NCBI GenBank assembly: GCA_039619475.1
Contig: CM077115.1
Location: 178,258,060-178,322,059, forward strand
From: Icerya purchasi
Lineage: Eukaryota; Arthropoda; Insecta; Hemiptera; Monophlebidae
Direction of reading: 5' to 3'
Length of the DNA stretch: 64,000 nucleotides
Shown piece after piece: positions 23,401-35,440 of this stretch; the first letter of the stretch is position 1, and every line of letters starts with the position of its first letter. The notes under the pieces were generated by a model, which saw only the letters and a program-made list of their open reading frames with translations, did not search any database and had not been told where the DNA came from. Made by a program: the position numbers and the translations under genes.

Positions 23401-25300
23401 CGAACAGCCGACAAAAATAAAATATTTCATACACCAGTTGTCCACAATATAAGTTGTACGTTAAAATATTTGGTTTGCTGTGTTATATAGCGGGTGAAGA
23501 AAAAAAAGAAAAAAGAAGCTTTCCCGTACTGATATATATATATATACCATATTTTTTTTTTTTTTTTTGCTAAATAAAACTCTCCAATTAGCTTATAGCT
23601 TTTTCGTTATAAATTTATCAATTTTCATAAAAAACGCTGTTAAATTCACCGTTTGCACTGCAATTTTTAATTAAGAATTAACCTGTTTCCGAATATCAGT
23701 AATATTCTGCAGTAACGACTGCTGCTGCTGTTACTGCTGAAAAGCTAATAGCTTTTTACGCCTATTATTTTTCGTGCATTAATTAGCGCGCTATCCTACT
23801 GACTTTTATGTTTTCGGATATTTCACAGTCTATACTAATTCAGTCTTCGCTAATATCGATAACTTCGTTATTTCCATTAGCTACTTTATTTTCGTCGTTA
23901 TTCCGTCTTCGTCCCGTAACTTCATCGATATAATCGATATTAATTCCTTCTTTCGTAATGTAAGGCCGTTCCTGCATTATTTCCGTATTTTATCGATTAA
24001 TAAGTTTCCGCTGAATTTTTACTATAAATCTATTTGTCTTATTTTGTTTAAAGGTAAAGGCGTTATAGCGTACCGTGATATGTAGGCCGTCTGATATAGG
24101 TGTAGGGGCCAATGTGCATTCGTAAATCAACGTTTACAGTCAAAAAGGAAGGATATTTATCTAGGAAAATGTATGTAGTCGACTTACTTAATAGTGCAAT
24201 GCTCGCGAGGATATATTTAATATTAATATCGATTAATATCAATATTTTTATTATAAAATTATACACGTGCGCAAAATATCGCGAGCAGTGGGTAGTATAA
24301 TAGATGCGAACGAGGAGAGAATATTATAAAAAGAGGATTTTACATAAACTTTTAAACTTAAAATTATTAATAATATTCTTTGGTGGTACATTTAAATCAA
24401 GTAAACCTTATCAGATAAAATGAAACAAATTGCGTAAAACAAATGAAAATAACTTTAAAAATAACTGTAAATAAGTATGCACAGCCACATATCGTTTATT
24501 GAATCCTCACATTTTACATTTCAAACATACATTTAGCCACAATAATATCCCGTATCATAATATGTGTACATTCATACCAAAAGTCGCGGAAATATTTTAA
24601 GCACACACACATATCCATACATACTGCAAAAAGTAAAGTAAATATTGAAACAGCTAATTTTTCCCAGTTTCATTTATTTTTAGTTATTTATTTATAAATT
24701 CGTTTATTTTTATTTCAATTTATTTATTTATTTACAAAGTACTAGAACATAAGTATAAGGTCAAGAATTTACACCCGTGTTTCGGATTATTTAGTTGAAG
24801 TTTTTTTATATCTGCCGGTAATATATATACATAACAGCTCCAGCTTGCTGTATTTGAATTCTTGCGTGAAATTTATAATATCTGGGAATCTGGGCATGAT
24901 AATATTTAGCAGACCTAATTAAACCAGGTTTAAAAGCAATCTTAAGTTTATTCCTGTTTGCAATCACGTACATAAGTAATTGCAGTTCTGCACCATCTTC
25001 TTCTTTCTCTCCTTAGTCGTATGGTTGGTGCGTATTATTAATATGACCATGTTAGATCCGTCTTCGGGAGCAGGCACGTGCTTTTATGATGACATAACTT
25101 TTACCGTTTTTTACCCCGATTCATCTGTCTAACGCTATAGTGATCTAAAAATATCGACTTGTCTTCTCGCGGAACCCAATCTTCTTAAGCGATGTAGAAT
25201 AAAACTGCGTTTAGTGCGAATCTGACGAATTTTCGAATACTCGTATTTATCACGATCGTCAGACAAACGGTAAATTTAATTCTTGCTGCGAGTTTATCCG
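20430..25300. other. Apparently low-copy DNA, no gene recognised
   Basis: 20.5-21.8 kb is noticeably richer in G+C and CpG than its surroundings and has overlapping short frames on both strands (for example 20838-21077, hydrophobic N-terminus but no ATG). The rest is AT-rich, with a (TA)n at about 23533-23546 and T-rich tracts. Near 24719-24770, TTATTTATTTACAAAGTACT followed by AAGGTCAAG weakly resembles the 3' tail of the I-clade element. No exon, RNA gene or terminal repeat could be supported. Confidence 0.35.
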
Positions 25301-25346
25301 CATGCTGTGTAAGTATACATAGATGTATCAACTTTAATCTTCCAAA

Positions 25347-25613
25347 TCAGCTTTTTGAAGTTACGTATTGTAGTAGTGCTTGATTAATTTCCGTTCTAAC
25401 TGAAGCATTAAATGGTGAAACAGTTCGGGTTAAAAGATAAATTACACTTTTTCTATTATTAATTATCTCGTATTCGGCAAGGGATGAAGATGGATCGATA
25501 CAGACGAAGGAAGAAGTAAAACCAAGAACGACAAACGAGAGAAGGTTACGCGGATGATAAGAATTCGAGTTTGAGAAAAGCGAAACATAAATGGAGTAAA
25601 CATAAGGTGGCAT
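25347..25613 (-). pseudogene. Possible family A RNase H remnant
   Basis: The 88-codon minus-strand frame contains VCIDPSSS (compare VIFTDGSK), EYEIINNRKS (compare SFIIPSINFS) and SPFNASVRTEINQALLQY (compare SFCTIFTAELMAILRS), in the order seen in the RNase H domain of the 54.8-56.4 kb copy, including the Asp and Glu positions. The similarity is modest and the catalytic Gly of DGS is changed. Probably an old remnant. Confidence 0.35.
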
Positions 25614-25999
25614 GGCTTAGTTGGAAGAATGATACCTCGTTAATAAAATACCCATTAGATCATCCGGCAAGATGGGGTTGACAGCTTCATTTTCAATGCC
25701 TGAATGTGTTTAAGTCAATCTAGGTAGATGCTTGAAAGGATTTACTACCGCCGAAATCGGATCACAACCTCTGCATCTACTTTTTCATGTGGTTTGTTAG
25801 AATCGCATCTCTAGCAGAGACTTCAAAGTTGATGTTTGTCAATTTATATGTATTTCGCACAAGCTTCTCATTTTGTTCAGCATCTTCCATTGCTCGTAAA
25901 ACTGATTTCTCGGAAAAACAGCGAACTAATCTGATTTAACTAATTGAAATCGCGTTCTTTCGTATTTGTTTTCGCTCAGTTTCCGCGTAATTCTGCTGC

Positions 26000-26300
26000 T
26001 GTTTTCATGAATGGGATACCTGGGATTTAACCGATACCCATAGAGTACGTGTAAAACGTCATTTCCCTCTTAGAAGATATTTGAATTGAACTGGTGTGGT
26101 GCGACAATTCCACTTAGTTCGTACAGAGTTCATCTGATATACACTTCACTGACTTGTGCTGAGCGACCCCAAACAGGACATGCATATTTCCCAGCGGATA
26201 AGCATAAGGTCATATTGCTGCTTACTAATTTGTGACTGTGTCTGGCTGCAATATTTTTTCCGAAAAATATTATTCTGATAAGAACTTTTTTCCCCCGTAA
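26000..26300 (-). pseudogene. LINE reverse transcriptase thumb remnant
   Basis: The minus strand at 26130-26290 encodes SNMTLCLSAGKYACPVWGRSA, matching the AL-YSTAEYCAPVW-RSAH block common in several arthropod LINE proteins. After a stop, LYELSGIVAPHQ follows, matching the LY-LAGI-PP segment downstream of it in those proteins. This is a different family from the I and Jockey elements of the window. Stops and frameshifts make it dead, and upstream catalytic motifs are absent. Confidence 0.55.
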
Positions 26301-26386
26301 AACATCGTGTTTGCTTTTACAATAGTAAAAAAACAACAGATATGTCGATTTCTATTCTCAGTGTGTTTAATTATTAGAATTGCAAA

Positions 26387-26389
<3 letters not shown>

Positions 26390-26421
<32 letters not shown>

Positions 26422-28560
26422 CCAATGAAAAAAAAAAGAGTGAACATTATAGAGGCGATTTTTTTTATTTTTTTTATTTTGACGTTTTCCAAAAGAAGTT
26501 TAAGTTGATAGGACAGCAAATCTTTTCTTGCATTACTCCTTTTTAGTACCACTCCTTTTCATATGTATGTGCGGATTTATCACGTTCGCTATTATGAGCG
26601 TTTTTTATCCTATGCGCATATTTATAGAGCAGCGACTGTGTTTTTGTCATGCGTCCTTTTGTCTTGAACGCTTTTGTTCGGGAATCTTTCGTTTCAACGA
26701 GGATAACCTTTATGACCTTTATCCACATCGCTAAAGAAATTGCTCAGACCTCTAAAACTAAATGCCCATTCGAAAAACTGGTCAGATATTCTACAAAAAC
26801 AGTGGGGATCAAATTAACATCGGTATTTGAAAAATCGAATATTATATACGAAATGCAGGTGCCGTCCGCGTTGAAAGCGAATTATATACTCTAGTATTTA
26901 GATTCGTAAACGAATTATTACGAAATGAGTTTCGAATGAACTTTACAATTTTACCTAGCCTAATGAATAAATTCCTCTGTTACGTGTAATGCTAAAAAAT
27001 CCTTATGATCACAGCTTTGACCGGAGTTTAAATCGACGTTTAATTTCATTTTAAACATTATTCCTCTTGCGTGTATTGTAATCGAAGCATTATTAAGTTT
27101 TATTTTTAAATAAATAAAATTCCGACTATTTTCTCCCCCCCCCCTCCCCCCCGCATGAAAATGATCACAAGAAAAGGTAAATTCGGCGAAGCAAATATAC
27201 TAAAACAACGTATTAACGTCGAAACTGAAAAGCGCTGTTTAATTTGTCGTTCGTCGGTAGCTTCGCACGTTTGTTAACCGGAAATTACACGGACAAGGAA
27301 GGAAAAATGAAATGGAAAAAAAAAGTTTGAATATTTCTAAATTTAAAAAATACTCTTATATTAATTCGATTAAAATTAAAAATTGATGGTTTTAAATTTT
27401 ATTTGAAAATTATATTCAGAATAACGAGAAGTTTTTGGTTAATTTCCCCGTGATTTTGCCCGCAAAAAAAAATATTTAAACCAATTTTTCTGTGTATAAA
27501 ATTTCTTTGTAGACAGTATTTGATGTTCTCTATTCTGCCGTTGAAATCCGGGAGCGCGGCATTTGCTGTTCGTGCAACCTAAAATTCCGCGACCTGAGCT
27601 GCTGCAGTCGAACGTTTACCAGCGCTACGTGACAAATTTCTAATTATTACGCCCATCATCAGGCATGCACCTTGTAACAGACTTATAGCCCCGTTAATAT
27701 TTCTAAAAGTCACACGCACTACAGTCTAAGTTAGGAGAATTATTACAGTGTAATCAGCTATGAAGTAAACATGGAAAAATTTAGACGCACGTAGCAAAGA
27801 GCGCCGATACTAGTTCTTGGCATTTTAAAGGTTGGCGTAAATTCTCGTTCTGTAACAATTTGATTCGCTCCAAACGAGGTCTTATTCGTTTCAGACCGAA
27901 GAACCGGTATGGAATTTAACTGCAGCTTGAGATTACTACGTTCCCGTTTAAATAGCTAACTGAAGGGCGACCAGATTGTCGAGACAGTCTCTTTATCTTT
28001 TAGCCGGAACTCTTGCATTTCGATTATACCTGCTCTGAAATTTCATCCGATTTCTGCTTGCCAAATACTCGATTATGTTCAGAATATTTGCCTTGTCCTT
28101 TGTCTCGGAGCTGGAAAATCGATTTCTACCGCACATGCCGAATTTCTCGTACCTCCTCTCCCCCTCCGAAGACGTTATCCAGGCTACCGGTTTCTAATTA
28201 AACGCCTATCTACTTCTTCCTGCATTCCTGCTAACTCCTGCTCTTCCATTTATCTCGCATTGGAGTTTTTCTATCCACAAAATTCCAATACTGCCTCTTA
28301 TTTCCTATTGCCTCTGTCAGTTTTCACCATTTATTCGTTCTCACGACAAACAGTCATATTTTTTCTTCCGTCTTACGTCCTCTTAAACTTTACACAACTA
28401 GCCCAACGAATCCTATACTTCAGCAAGTTAATAAAACAGAACTTTTAAACACCTTGGGTTCCCTTTTTCCCGACCATACTGATGATTTCAAAGGGCCCGA
28501 CTAGTTGGTTCGGCCTTTCTCTTCTCCTCCCCTAAATTATTCTGAAACATACAAACTTCC
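26390..28560. other. No identifiable gene; homopolymers
   Basis: Contains a long T run near 26390-26415, a C-rich tract near 27132-27154, and pyrimidine-rich sequence from about 28000 whose frame at 28260-28448 vaguely recalls a LINE RNase H. Nothing here is supported strongly enough to call. Confidence 0.35.
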
Positions 28561-28566
28561 CTCCTT

Positions 28567-29366
28567 TTGATTTATTTTTTATGTCGAGGTAGCACTCAGA
28601 ACGAAGCAAATGCTAAATTACAAAATGCATTAGATTTAAACTCTCAGTGGACCTCAGAGTGGAAGATTAAATTAAACGAGGCGAAGTTAGTTCACGTTAC
28701 CTTTGCTTTACGTCCAATAGACATTCGTTTGCGCGTTTATATAAATAATATCCAGGTACCAATATCCAGCTCGGCCAAATATATTGGTATTCATTTGGAC
28801 ACTTGTCTCACTTGGCAGCCGCATATTAAGACTAAAAAAGAGAAAATAATGGCAAAGGTTAGGCAACTTTATTTGTTATTGGGTCGCCATTCGAAGCTAA
28901 GCTTATATCATAAGGGCCTAATCTACAAAGTGATCATCAAGCCAATCTGGACATACGGTATTGAATGATGGGGATGTGCCAAAATGAGCAACCGTAATAT
29001 CGTACAGCGGGTTCAAAATAAAATTATATGGATGATAGCAAAAGCTGCATGGTTTCAAAGGAATGCAGACTTGCACAGAGATTTACATCTGAAGTGTGTG
29101 AATGAGGTCATTCCAGAAATCGTAAGTGCGTACTATGAACAGCTTTGGGTTCATAGGAATCGAGTAATTACAACAGTTGCTGACGGAGGAACTCAAATCA
29201 TGTAGGCTTAAACGCTGTAAACCTCGTGTGATCTGTCCGCTGTATCCTTAAAAACTAGTTGCTGGGCTAAGTTTTTATTTCTCGTTCCTTACTCAGTTGT
29301 TTTATTTATTACTTATTTAAGATTTATTTTAAGATTGTAATGATTGCTCAAATAAGAAAAAAATAA
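28567..29366 (+). pseudogene. Jockey-type LINE fragment, RT C-terminus with one nonsense codon
   Basis: One continuous reading frame (28567-29205), interrupted only by TGA at 28966-28968, encodes the region after the catalytic box: LNSQWTSEWKIKLNEAK, AKYIGIHLDTCLTWQPHI, LYHKGLIYKVIIKPIWTYGIE, then (after the stop) WGCAKMSNRNIVQRVQNKI and RNADLHRDLHL. These are textbook Jockey C-terminal motifs and match the nested element at 12.7-13.7 kb. The sequence ends with a short UTR and AAATAAGAAAAAAA near 29347-29366. The element is 5'-truncated just before 28567. The single stop and otherwise intact frame suggest moderate age. Confidence 0.75.
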
Positions 29367-29394
29367 TGTCGAGTCTATCCTGCGCGCCGTCCTC

Positions 29395-30069
29395 TTTATT
29401 ACATCCTCTCTAGTTTCCATTCAAATCGGATTCCCAAAGTGTTCCACACACGCTCGCTCATATCCGCAACATCTTCCTCTCTTATGTGATTAAAATTTAC
29501 TTAATGTAGAGACTCCTGGATATTTTAGGACTATAAGTAACCACTTAACCGATATTCTAACTCGTTCGACTCCTTCTACCAGTCGGTGTTTCTTCTTCCC
29601 GCAATGTCGCTCTACTCTTCCCAGTTACTGACCTCGAATTAAGTTCCACCTTTTATTCCGCTTCATTCTCAAATCGTGATTCGTTTTATCTTTCCATCCA
29701 ACCTAGTGTACATAGTTGGTTTCTCAATTTACCCTCTTTGTTGCACTGGTCAGTTCTTTCTTTAATCTCTGCGTTTTGGAAATAACTTGTACCCTGCATT
29801 TCTTTTCCGTTTGTTCACTGTTTTTTTCCCGCCCTTCCAAACCACTATTTTATAAAGTAAATCACATTTCATTCGGGTGCTCCTGTAACGCTTCCGCTCA
29901 CCGTTCTTTGTTAATTGCATTTTTTTATTCTCTCTTTACCTTTTTCTTCAGTTATCCCGGTCCTTAAGTTTTTTTTTTATCCTTCGTATTTGATATCGCG
30001 TAAGCCTCTTATCTCTTTTTCCGGATTCTGGGCCATTGTCAGACTAGCTCCATTCTACAAAAAAAAAAA
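29395..30069 (+). pseudogene. Family A LINE remnant with 3' tail
   Basis: The frame at 29716-29967 contains VNHISFGCSCNASAHRS, aligning with DHILFECPSLVNERT of the 54.8 kb copy. The segment ends at about 30025-30058 with ATTCTGGGCCATTGTC and CTCCATTCTAC followed by A11 (30059-30069), a diverged form of the family A 3' terminus. Pyrimidine-rich sequence upstream to about 29395 probably belongs to it, but has no clear motifs. Confidence 0.5.
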
Positions 30070-31189
30070 GAGCGCTTTTTCTCGAAAGTCATATTTTCTT
30101 TTTTCGGAATTCTGGACAAATTGAACAATTAAAATTACCGAAGCGTGTAATAGCTTAATTATTATGCAACAAAAAAGAATAATAATGTTAAGTTTATGCT
30201 TAAGTTATTCGAGGCTCGATTGAGCACTAACGAATTACTATAAAGGCTAGCCGCTCCGAACGATCCACTCGATGAGCAGATTCCGCAGGACCACGTCAGA
30301 TTATTGAATTAAATTTGGAAAAGAAATATATTTCGTAATTTGTATACAGAACTATTCGTACTGCCGCTATTATCAGTGCGATGAATATGAAGAGCCGAGT
30401 AAGATGAATCTGCATAGATAATATTACTGTTCAACAGGGTAACTCTGAACGGCTGGAAAATGCCGAAAAGAATCGACCTAACGACGGTGCTCTCCAATAA
30501 GTGACCGAAAACCGAATATGCTAATGCGATCTGAAACAGGGGTATAGGGTTGCCCGACATGAAATGAGCGTAACAATCAGGCGTTGGTTAGTAGCGCAGA
30601 GCTCTGAAAAGAGTTGTTAATTTGCAGAATTATCGTACTGCCCCAGTGAGAGGTGGTAACTGGACCAACTCCGCTAGAACCGGAACGCTGGATAACCGCC
30701 GGCAAGTGATGCACGCGCCAAATTCAGAGACAGTCTCCAGAGAATGAAAATGCATGAGTACAAATGAGGTCGTTTGTCTTGCCCTGGAGCGTGGTTGATT
30801 GCGCTTGCGTCGGAATAAAAACCGGTTTGATTTTTTGCGACTCGCTTTGCATTCGAAGTACTGAAATAAGCTTAATTAAACATATTTATCTGTAAACTCG
30901 ACATATCATTCGTGTGCTGAAAGACCGAGCTGAAATGTCGAAGGTAATCATCCGAATGAAACATCACTTCGATGCCTTTCGTTAGGAAATTAATCGGGTG
31001 ATGTTTTTCCAAACATTTATACCGCATATAGAATATTTGTAACTATACCGATTACAAATTGTGAGGTGGAAAGATCTTTATCGATATTAAAAAGAATAAA
31101 AAATATGTACAGATCAACCATGCCAGATGACAGATTATCTGCATTTTAACTATCGAAACAGATATTCTCCGTTCAGTAGATTTTAACAA
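30070..31189. other. No identifiable gene
   Basis: A minus-strand frame at 30309-30560 has a stretch (HRTDNSGSTNSSV) slightly like a LINE endonuclease, but is too weak to call. Otherwise nothing recognised. Confidence 0.35.
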
Positions 31190-31481
31190 TATTATACAAC
31201 AATTTGCAAAAAAAAAACAAGAAAAAAATTCATTGTTTAAAATTAAATATATATATATATATATATACATATATTTTGGCATAGAAAATTCTACCCATTG
31301 CCTATATGATATTTAAATTGTATTTACATTATTAATTACATGTTGATTCGTGAATTCAAAATAATATAATTAAATTAAATTAAAGAAAATTTAGTTATTC
31401 TATGAAACTGATAATTTTGTCACTTCCGAAGAGGGCCCCTAATATTTTTCTAGCCCCGAGCCTATCCTTAATCCGGGCCTG
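31190..31481 (-). mobile_element. hAT-like element, truncated copy
   Basis: Reverse complement of the left part of the 8248-8917 element: it ends TTAATCCGGGCCTG at 31481 and shares the CACTTCCGAAGAGGGCCCC, TTAATTTAATT-type and TTCTACCCATTG segments, then a TA tract at 31247-31275 and a match to TTTAAACAAT. Beyond about 31190 the homology fades and no second terminus was found. Confidence 0.7.
31247..31275. repeat. (AT)n microsatellite
   Basis: About 14 AT units with one interruption, inside the hAT-like copy. Confidence 0.9.
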
Positions 31482-33004
31482 AATCTAGTTATCATTTTAT
31501 GTACACAGATTGAAAATCAAAAAAATGAAATAAAAATACAATGAAAGAATAATTTAGTTTACAGTGTTAATTAATAACGCGACTCTTATGACAGTTGTAT
31601 TTATAATTGATTTTAATCGTTTTATGTACTTAATTGTTTCCATTATTTTTTGAGATCAGAGTGAGTTTACTTCAACTCCGACTAAATGTTTGAATGGGGG
31701 GAGCGCATACCGTTACTATAAAATTCTATCGGTAATATGACACGATTTTGGTGCTTGAAATATTTTCGAGAAATTTAAGAAACACGGTAACTGTCTGCAG
31801 AATTTCGATTATACAATTAAATCGATGATTGAAATTGCCCATTTTTCAGCAAATGTCGACATCCGATCGTTGTAAAAAAATACCAAACTTATTTCTTCCT
31901 GAGCACTAGTACACGCATATACACTGTCTTTCCGACATGCACATATAAATGCCAGTTTTTCGGTATATCAGTTTATTCGGTACTGTGTTTTTTTCGCGCC
32001 TGTTCGTGTAATTATAATTTAATTACGTCGCGTAACCGATTAGAAGTTTTCAGAAAGCGCCGTCTAAAGAGACGAACTATAGACGAAACGGAATCTTGGC
32101 AGCGTCGGAAATTTGTTATTTGAAATAACAATCGTTGCCTTGCGCGTTCGAGCGGCCATTTTATAACGATCGTTTGAAAAATCGAAATTAACGCGGCGCA
32201 AACGGAGAAAAATTTCCAACTAAGCTATTTACCGGATAAAGAAAACACTTAAAACGGCGCGTTGTAATAATAATTGACAAACAAAACGGCTTTCACCGTG
32301 AACGACGCATTAATACGGTTAACGATAATTTTCCTTTTTATCCGAAAAATAAACACTAGCGCAAGTCGACCGGCCGCTTTTCTTGCACTGTAACGAGAAT
32401 TCCCGCGAAAAATAATAACACATTTTCTTAGGACAGTGTGCGGATTTCGCTCGGACATTTTGCAAAAGGAAAACAAACAGCATTTTCCTCGCCCCGTTCG
32501 AACCATTAGTAACATTTTCAGAACACCTGTCCAACACGTCACCGCGCTAACTTCATCGCGCCAAATCTCCTTTGTTACCGATACGATCAATTAGCGTTAC
32601 CAATCAAAACAGAAGGACAACAAAATAGCTCGATGCGTTTCCCTCTTGTGTGACTCCACTTCGAAAATCAGAGAATCTCTAAAATTTCCAAACTTGTTTT
32701 TTGGTCCCGTGTCTCCTCTGCTGAATAATTCACCGGTACGTTCTGGCGAAAACTTTAAGTTCGGCTCAAAAGTAATTTCTCGCGAAATGGGTTCAACAGA
32801 TTTTGATTTTTTTTCCTGTAAGAGCTGCATAACGACTCTGTCTCTCTCGAGTCCTCGTCGGATCTCTTTCATTCATTCATTCATTATCTCCTCAACAATT
32901 CGGTTGGTGGGCAATCTATTCTCGTACATTTTAGCTATACAGATATAGTCCTAAGCAATTATTATATGCAACGCGGGTATACACACGCGAGACTACATTC
33001 GGAA

Positions 33005-33150
33005 CTGATTGTAAATGTTTGATGTATCGATATACAAGTGCAGTGCCGTGTGTGTCTGCTGTGTACTAACCTAGCGCGCATATGATGTTATACGTGGTGG
33101 TTGCCATTGCCTTCCACGTGATTATTAGCGAATATTTTAATTCTAATCGA
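33005..33150 (-). repeat. Dispersed repeat (possible SINE), copy 1
   Basis: On the minus strand: CACGTGGAAGGCAATGG, then GCGCGCTAGGTTAGTACAC, AGCAGACACAC and ATATCGATACATCA. The same order occurs on the plus strand at 44892-45035. I recall GTGGAAGGCAATGG-type cores in arthropod SINE-like repeats, but no tRNA-like promoter boxes were identified here. Confidence 0.5.
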
Positions 33151-33436
33151 ACCCGTGACCTCCCTATTACTGCTAAATGATTTTCCTGCCGATGACTTTT
33201 TACCAAAGCCGTAAGACTCTCGAGTTCTTCGTTGATAAGTAGGCGGTTGTGGAATTTTCGTACGACTCCTCGAATGCCTCAGCCATGTTATCCGAATATT
33301 ATGATTTTTGCAAAGTCTAGCGATGTAAGTTTGTGAATTTTTTTTTTTTTTTTGTTTTTGAAACGTACGAAAGCCGCTGTATATTCTAGTGGAATTCTGC
33401 CAGCAGTTCAGAGAGTTAGAGACTAATGCAGCGGAA

Positions 33437-33460
33437 AATATATATATATATATATATATA
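33437..33460. repeat. (AT)n microsatellite
   Basis: Twelve AT units. Confidence 0.95.
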
Positions 33461-35366
33461 CGAAGAAGTTTTCCTTAGAAACTCTAAACACACTTATATC
33501 GGCAAATAATCTGTAGATTAAATTGCTTCTAGTGCCGATCTTTTGAACCGTCTCGGTTAAATGAGGCGGTATATTAATGAGACCGCTTCGAAACATCTTG
33601 GTATTCGGCTTCTTCTTTTTTTTTCCTTTCATTTTTAATACTTCCTCATCGAGATTAACCAAACAACTACCGAGGTTTCCGGGAAAAGCTGATTTATGTT
33701 TCACGCTAAAACCGTCGTCGATTGCTTCTTTTTTCCAGCTATGTTTCTGGGTTCGAATGAAATTTCAAGCTTATTGTGAAAACCTGTTAGTTTTCCAGCG
33801 TTCTCAAGCTCTAAAGTTCATTGCTTTCTTATAATCGTTCGCTGTTGGTTTTAAAAAGTGTCACCAAAACGGATTATACACACGGAAAGAGCGCATTATT
33901 CAATTTTGAAACAACGAAAAAAAAAAAAAAAAAAAAAAAAGGCGAGAAGGCATCAATGTTCTCAAAAGTCTCCAATGATTGATTTTCATTCTTAGCTTTG
34001 CTAGTTCCTTTCCGGAGGAGTTTAGCTGTTTTCATTGTTTTTTCTTTCCACTGCGTGCGGTTCGTTTTGATTCCCGAGAACTGCACGCTACAGATTTCGT
34101 ATATTTCGCGTAAATCACCGAGAGGGGGAGCACTTGTGTTTTTCAATTCTTCCTACTATATTCTTCTTCAAATTCCGTTAGGCAAGCATCTTTACGGACC
34201 TTTATTATTTTTTTTTTTTTTGTATAGTATCGCTGAACACCTTTGAACGTATTTACTAAACTGGCTAATTTCCCGAGTTTTTTAACTCTTCTGATCCGAC
34301 TCTTTATGGAGTCTACAACGGGTAGATCAATTATTAAAAAGAACCGAAAAACTACATGAAAGGGCTGCTTGTGTGAACAGAACCGGCGGGAGCTACGTTT
34401 TCGAAAAAACTAAGCTTCCACCCTAGTCGTCGAATACGTTACAACTTTTACGCAGTTCTCAGAAAAAATGTTCAAAAGTGATACACCGATACCGACACAC
34501 TGATTAATAATACGTAAAATCTGTCCGTCCCTGTTATTCTGCATGCCGGAGGATTTATAATATCCACAGAACCGTTTAATTAATTGGAGGGGAAATAGCG
34601 TGAAAATCAAAAATGCGAGAACTTTCAAAAGTCAGATATTAAAATTTCCCTAAGATAACAAGTTGTTCTCTGTCAAATCGAAATCCAACCAACCGTCCCG
34701 TATAAATTCCGCTGTCAAAGATTTAGGCTCGCTCTCGCAATAAAGCTTCACCTCTTAGGATACAGAAACCGCAAAGTTTTAGCGGTTCGGGATGCAGATG
34801 GACTGGAAACTGTAAGGGAATTCCATCTCCTGCGTCGTCGTGCACCTAACAAACGCACGCGTGTTATTTACAAAAGCGGTTTCGTCGCAATTCCGGTCGG
34901 TCCCCGGTGCTTGCCTAAAGTTTGACACCTGGCTCCTGTAACGTTTGGACCGGAGTTGTTCGGCAACCGGCTTTTCCGAGTTACCCGTTTGCAATGAGTA
35001 AACGCGTTACCGATAAAAGTGCTTTACTACCCCGTCTATCTCTTCTCCTCTAATAATAACAGACAATACTCCTCGCAATCGAGTTCGCGTCAGATTTATT
35101 TTTCATTTTATTTGTTTCTTCTCTTTGCCAAATAAACAAATCGGCGGAGCTTAAAACGCTACTTTCGGAAATATTAAAACCAACATCTAAGAGCGTTGTC
35201 TTCCGCTGACGGAACTAGTTACGGTCTGCTCTTTGGAGGACGATAGAAAGTCGAACGACATTTAACCTGACAGTAAAGTAAAGATGTTTGTCAAATGCCC
35301 TTTTCCGTCGCGTTTAAGGTAAATTCAGAAATAACAGAATTCTAAAGTGCACCTTTGCAACTGAGC

Positions 35367-35440
35367 GTTTTTTTTTTTTTTTTATTTTTAAATAAGTTTC
35401 CGGTCTCACAGGGCAAGATGCCCGTTGTACTGCAGCAATG
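35367..35440 (-). mobile_element. LINE 3' terminus of the 45.3-kb family (tail only)
   Basis: A T run near 35370-35384 is followed by AAATAAGTTTCCGGTCTCAC, AGGGCAAGATGCCCGTTGTA. The 45343-45405 locus has the same layout: T20, AAATAATTTGCGGGTCCCAC, AAGGCAATTGCCCGTCTG. The two are therefore 3' ends of one LINE family inserted on the minus strand. No coding sequence was recognised upstream. Confidence 0.55.

Larger units (their letters stand above)
31500..35360. other. Apparently low-copy DNA, no gene recognised
   Basis: Several overlapping frames of 70-115 codons occur on both strands (for example 32249-32590 minus, 32646-32948 plus, 33874-34146 minus), none with a recognisable domain and several overlapping each other. 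A (AT)n tract lies at 33437-33460 and a long A run at about 33909-33940. The repeat at 33005-33150 is listed separately. Confidence 0.35.

Noticed and set aside
28260..28448. Possible LINE RNase H remnant (EFFYPQNSN, LPLSVFTI)
   Set aside because: Similarity to family A is too weak and no catalytic residue pattern could be placed.
30309..30560. Possible LINE endonuclease remnant (HRTDNSGSTNSSV)
   Set aside because: Only a vague resemblance to the RSDR..GG region; no catalytic Asn, Glu, Asp or His motif found.
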